A stretch of 64,000 bases of DNA from Streptomyces sp. 840.1 (GTDB lineage Bacteria > Actinomycetota > Actinomycetes > Streptomycetales > Streptomycetaceae). The DNA is taken from NCBI RefSeq assembly GCF_003751445.1, contig NZ_RJUU01000001.1:5012001-5076000 (forward strand), written 5' to 3'. The notes beneath the pieces were generated by a model. The model was not told the DNA's origin. It worked only from the letters and a program-made list of their open reading frames with translations, and made no database searches. The translations under genes and the position numbers were made by a program. Position 1 is the stretch's first letter; each line of letters starts with the position of its first letter. Shown piece by piece: positions 61,678-64,000 of the stretch.

Positions 61678-61693
61678 GGTTGTCTAGACCAGT
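61678..61693 (-). promoter_or_regulatory. DasR-responsive element (dre) upstream of ptsH
   Basis: On the minus strand the site reads ACTGGTCTAGACAACC. It matches the dre consensus ACTGGTCTAGACCACT at 14 of 16 positions. DasR control of ptsH by glucosamine-6-phosphate-type signals is established in S. coelicolor. Confidence 0.85.
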
Positions 61694-61814
61694 CTCTCAT
61701 GCAGTGCGCGATGCTACGGCCGACCCGCAGACCCTCCGCGGCCCGGTCCCGCCGGCGGCCGGCCACCCCCAGACTGCCCCGGCCCCGCCCCCCACGCGAC
61801 CGCTGACGGAGCCG

Positions 61815-61826
61815 TAGGCTTTGCCC
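61815..61826 (+). promoter_or_regulatory. candidate leaderless promoter of the acyltransferase gene
   Basis: TAGGCT (61815-61820) lies six bases before the ATG with no ribosome site between. The same hexamer precedes dinG. Confidence 0.45.
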
Positions 61827-64000
61827 ATGGAGCCCTCTGTGGAGCAGAGCCCGCATCACGCCTACCCCGGTCACTGGGAGGCCGACGTGGTGCTCCGCGA
61901 CGGCGGCACCGCCCGGATCAGGCCGATCACCACGGACGACGCCGAACGGCTGGTCAGCTTCTACGAGCAGGTCTCCCCGGAGTCGAAGTACTACCGCTTC
62001 TTCGCGCCCTACCCCCGGCTCTCCGCCAAGGACGTCCACCGCTTCACCCATCACGACTACGTCGACCGGGTGGGACTCGCCGTCACGGTGGGCGGCGAGT
62101 TCATCGCCACCGTCCGCTACGACCGGATCGACGCCACGGGCCGGCCCGCCTCCGCCCCGGCCGACGAGGCCGAGGTCGCCTTCCTCGTCCAGGACGCGCA
62201 CCAGGGCCGGGGCGTCGCCTCCACGCTGCTCGAACACATCGCGGCCGTCGCCCGCGAGCGCGGCATCAGGCGCTTCGCCGCCGAAGTGCTGCCCGCCAAC
62301 AACAAGATGATCAAGGTGTTCCGGGACGCCGGGTACACCCAGCAGCGCAGCTTCGAGGACGGCTCCGTCCACCTCACCCTGGACCTCGAACCCACCGCCG
62401 AGTCGCTCGCCGTCCAGCGCGCCCGTGAACAGCGGGCCGAGGCGCGGTCCGTGCAGCGGCTGCTCGCCCCCGGCTCCGTCGCCGTCATCGGCGCCGGGCG
62501 CAACCCCGGCGGGGTCGGCCGCACGGTCCTGCGCAACCTCCTGGGCGCGGGCTACACCGGCCGCACCTACGCGGTGAACAGCGCCTACGCAGCCGATCAG
62601 GCCACCATCGACGGGGTACCCGCCCACCGCTCCCTCGGCGGGATCGGCGAACCGGTCGACCTCGCCGTCGTCGCCGTACCCGCCGAGCGGGTGCCCGAGG
62701 CCGTCGCGGACTGCGGGGAACACGGCGTCCAGGGGCTCGTCGTCCTGTCCGCCGGATACGCCGAGTGGGGCGCCGAGGGCCGCGAACGCCAGCGCGAACT
62801 GGTGCGCCAGGCCCGCTCGTACGGCATGCGCATCATCGGCCCGAACGCCTTCGGGGTCATCAACAACTCCGAGGCGGTCCGGCTGAACGCCTCGCTCGCC
62901 CCGGAACGGCCCGCGTCCGGGCGCATCGGCCTGTTCACCCAGTCCGGCGCGATCGGCATCGCGCTGCTCTCCGGGCTCTACCGGCGCGGAGCGGGACTCT
63001 CCACCTTCATCTCGGCCGGGAACCGCGCCGACATCTCCGGCAACGACTTCCTCCAGTACTGGTACGAGGACCCGGACACCGATGTCGCCCTGCTGTACCT
63101 CGAATCGCTCGGCAACCCCCGCAAGTTCACCCGCCTCGCCCGGCGTACCGCCGCCGTGAAGCCGGTGGTCGTGGTGAAGGGCGCCCGGCACAGCGGCTCC
63201 ACCCCGCCGGGCCACGCCGTACCCATCAGCCGGATCCCGGACGCCACCGTCTCCGCGCTGATGCGGCAGGCGGGCGTGATCCGCGTCGACACGGTGACCG
63301 AGATGGTCGACGCGGGCCTGCTCCTCGCGGACCAGCCGCTCCCGGCGGGCGGCCGCGTCGCGATCCTCGGCAACTCCGAGTCCCTCGGGCTGCTCACGTA
63401 CGACGCCTGCCTGGCCGAGGGGCTCCGCCCGCGTCCGCCGCGCGACCTCACCACCGCCGCCACCCCGCAGGACTTCCGGGACGCGCTGGCCGAGGCGCTG
63501 GCCGACGAGGGCTGCGACGCGGTGATCGTGACGGCGATCCCCTGGGTGGGCGAGGACGGCGAGGCCGAGCAGGGCGACGGCGAGGTGCTGGCCACCGCCC
63601 TGCACACGGCGGCCGCCGCGGGACCGGCCAAGCCGGTGGCCGTCGTCCACGTGGAGATCGGCGGCCTCGCGGAGGCCCTTGCCGCGGCCACCAGCACGGT
63701 GGCCCAGCAGCGCCCCGGCCAGGCGCCGCCCCCGGCCACGACACCGCTCACCACAGCGCCCCCGGCGGACCCCGCGCCGCCCGGCGGACCGGACACCGAG
63801 CCTGCGGCGACCGCCCCCGGGGGAGCCCGCGCCACCGGCCGGATCCCCGCGTACCCGGCCGCCGAACGCGCCGTCCGCGCGCTCTCGGAAGCCGTCAAGT
63901 ACGCCCAGTGGCGACGCCAGGCGGCGGTCCCCGGCAAGGTGCCCGAGTTCCTCGACGACACCATCGACGAGCCGGGCGCCGCAGCCCATATCGAGGCCCT
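61827..64000 (+). CDS. GNAT-acyl-CoA synthetase fusion, protein acyltransferase-like (partial, runs off window)
   Basis: The frame is open from ATG 61827 to the window end (724 codons). Residues about 20-190 are a GNAT acetyltransferase (RDGGTARIRPITTDDAERLV, VAFLVQDAHQGRGVASTLLE, VLPANNKMIKVFRDAGY). From about 205 the protein is an NDP-forming acyl-CoA ligase-like chain: SVAVIGAGRNPGGVGRTVLR (CoA-binding), RIIGPNAFGVIN and GLFTQSGAIGIALLSG. A Pro/Ala-rich linker follows near 635-680. GNAT at the N-terminus is the reverse of E. coli Pat and matches the Streptomyces PatA arrangement, which acetylates acetoacetyl-CoA synthetase. Target here is inferred. Confidence 0.9.
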   Translation, partial: MEPSVEQSPHHAYPGHWEADVVLRDGGTARIRPITTDDAERLVSFYEQVSPESKYYRFFAPYPRLSAKDVHRFTHHDYVDRVGLAVTVGGEFIATVRYDRIDATGRPASAPADEAEVAFLVQDAHQGRGVASTLLEHIAAVARERGIRRFAAEVLPANNKMIKVFRDAGYTQQRSFEDGSVHLTLDLEPTAESLAVQRAREQRAEARSVQRLLAPGSVAVIGAGRNPGGVGRTVLRNLLGAGYTGRTYAVNSAYAADQATIDGVPAHRSLGGIGEPVDLAVVAVPAERVPEAVADCGEHGVQGLVVLSAGYAEWGAEGRERQRELVRQARSYGMRIIGPNAFGVINNSEAVRLNASLAPERPASGRIGLFTQSGAIGIALLSGLYRRGAGLSTFISAGNRADISGNDFLQYWYEDPDTDVALLYLESLGNPRKFTRLARRTAAVKPVVVVKGARHSGSTPPGHAVPISRIPDATVSALMRQAGVIRVDTVTEMVDAGLLLADQPLPAGGRVAILGNSESLGLLTYDACLAEGLRPRPPRDLTTAATPQDFRDALAEALADEGCDAVIVTAIPWVGEDGEAEQGDGEVLATALHTAAAAGPAKPVAVVHVEIGGLAEALAAATSTVAQQRPGQAPPPATTPLTTAPPADPAPPGGPDTEPAATAPGGARATGRIPAYPAAERAVRALSEAVKYAQWRRQAAVPGKVPEFLDDTIDEPGAAAHIEA

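Noticed and set aside
61647..63989. 780-codon minus-strand open frame opposite the acyltransferase gene
   Set aside because: The plus strand encodes clear GNAT and CoA-ligase motifs throughout; the antisense frame has none.

Overview
This window is a stretch of linear-type Streptomyces chromosome. GC content and third-position GC are very high, starts are often GTG or TTG, and many genes look leaderless. It carries unmistakable Streptomyces markers: the principal sigma factor hrdB, the sporulation regulator whiH, coenzyme-B12-dependent nrdRJ, lexA, ptsH, and the topoisomerase IV pair parE/parC. From memory, the gene order matches the S. coelicolor core region around SCO5799-SCO5842. This is recollection, not a search. 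No tRNA, rRNA or CRISPR array was seen.

Layout. 0-6.3 kb: a four-gene NRPS-independent siderophore (NIS) operon (diaminobutyrate-type aminotransferase, two IucA/IucC synthetases, a hydroxamate-type GNAT acetyltransferase). 6.3-13.4 kb: DNA repair and dNTP supply (DinG helicase, LexA with an SOS box, NrdR with a pair of NrdR boxes, class II RNR NrdJ). 13.4-18.5 kb: TerD-family stress protein, YdbC-like protein, histidine phosphatase, ADP-ribosylglycohydrolase, DUF4173 membrane protein. 18.6-21 kb: an MFS exporter divergent from a TetR repressor, with two near-identical palindromic operators. 21-26 kb: RNase HII, two unrecognised conserved proteins, and a RecQ-like helicase fused to a ComF-like phosphoribosyltransferase domain.

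26-32.4 kb is an accessory segment inside otherwise core synteny: a second MFS exporter, a decayed FAD oxidoreductase pseudogene beside its intact XRE-cupin regulator, a 76-bp MITE-like element, a DUF3291 protein, and a PadR regulator coupled to a membrane protein. It ends with a 27-bp tandem repeat and a palindrome made of two facing DnaA boxes. 32.7-41 kb: DUF4192 protein, NrtR-type Nudix regulator, fused ABC transporter, whiH with a sigma-WhiG-type promoter, hrdB, secreted trypsin-like protease, small zinc-ribbon protein. 41.6-48.5 kb: parE, a membrane protein with a two-component system, and a DUF485/ActP-like symporter pair. 48.7-53.5 kb: LacI regulator, two divergent citrate synthases (one with an N-terminal HTH) and a COG0523 metallochaperone GTPase. 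53.5-64 kb: parC, an M16 peptidase pair, a c-di-AMP riboswitch controlling an M23 peptidoglycan hydrolase, a GntR regulator, ptsH with a DasR site, and a truncated N-terminal-GNAT protein acyltransferase.

Most convergent gene pairs are separated by long perfect hairpins, which helped set gene boundaries. The most promising leads are the siderophore operon without a visible monooxygenase or decarboxylase, the RecQ-phosphoribosyltransferase fusion, the AT-rich divergent citrate-synthase control region, the MITE-like element, and the DnaA-box palindrome.
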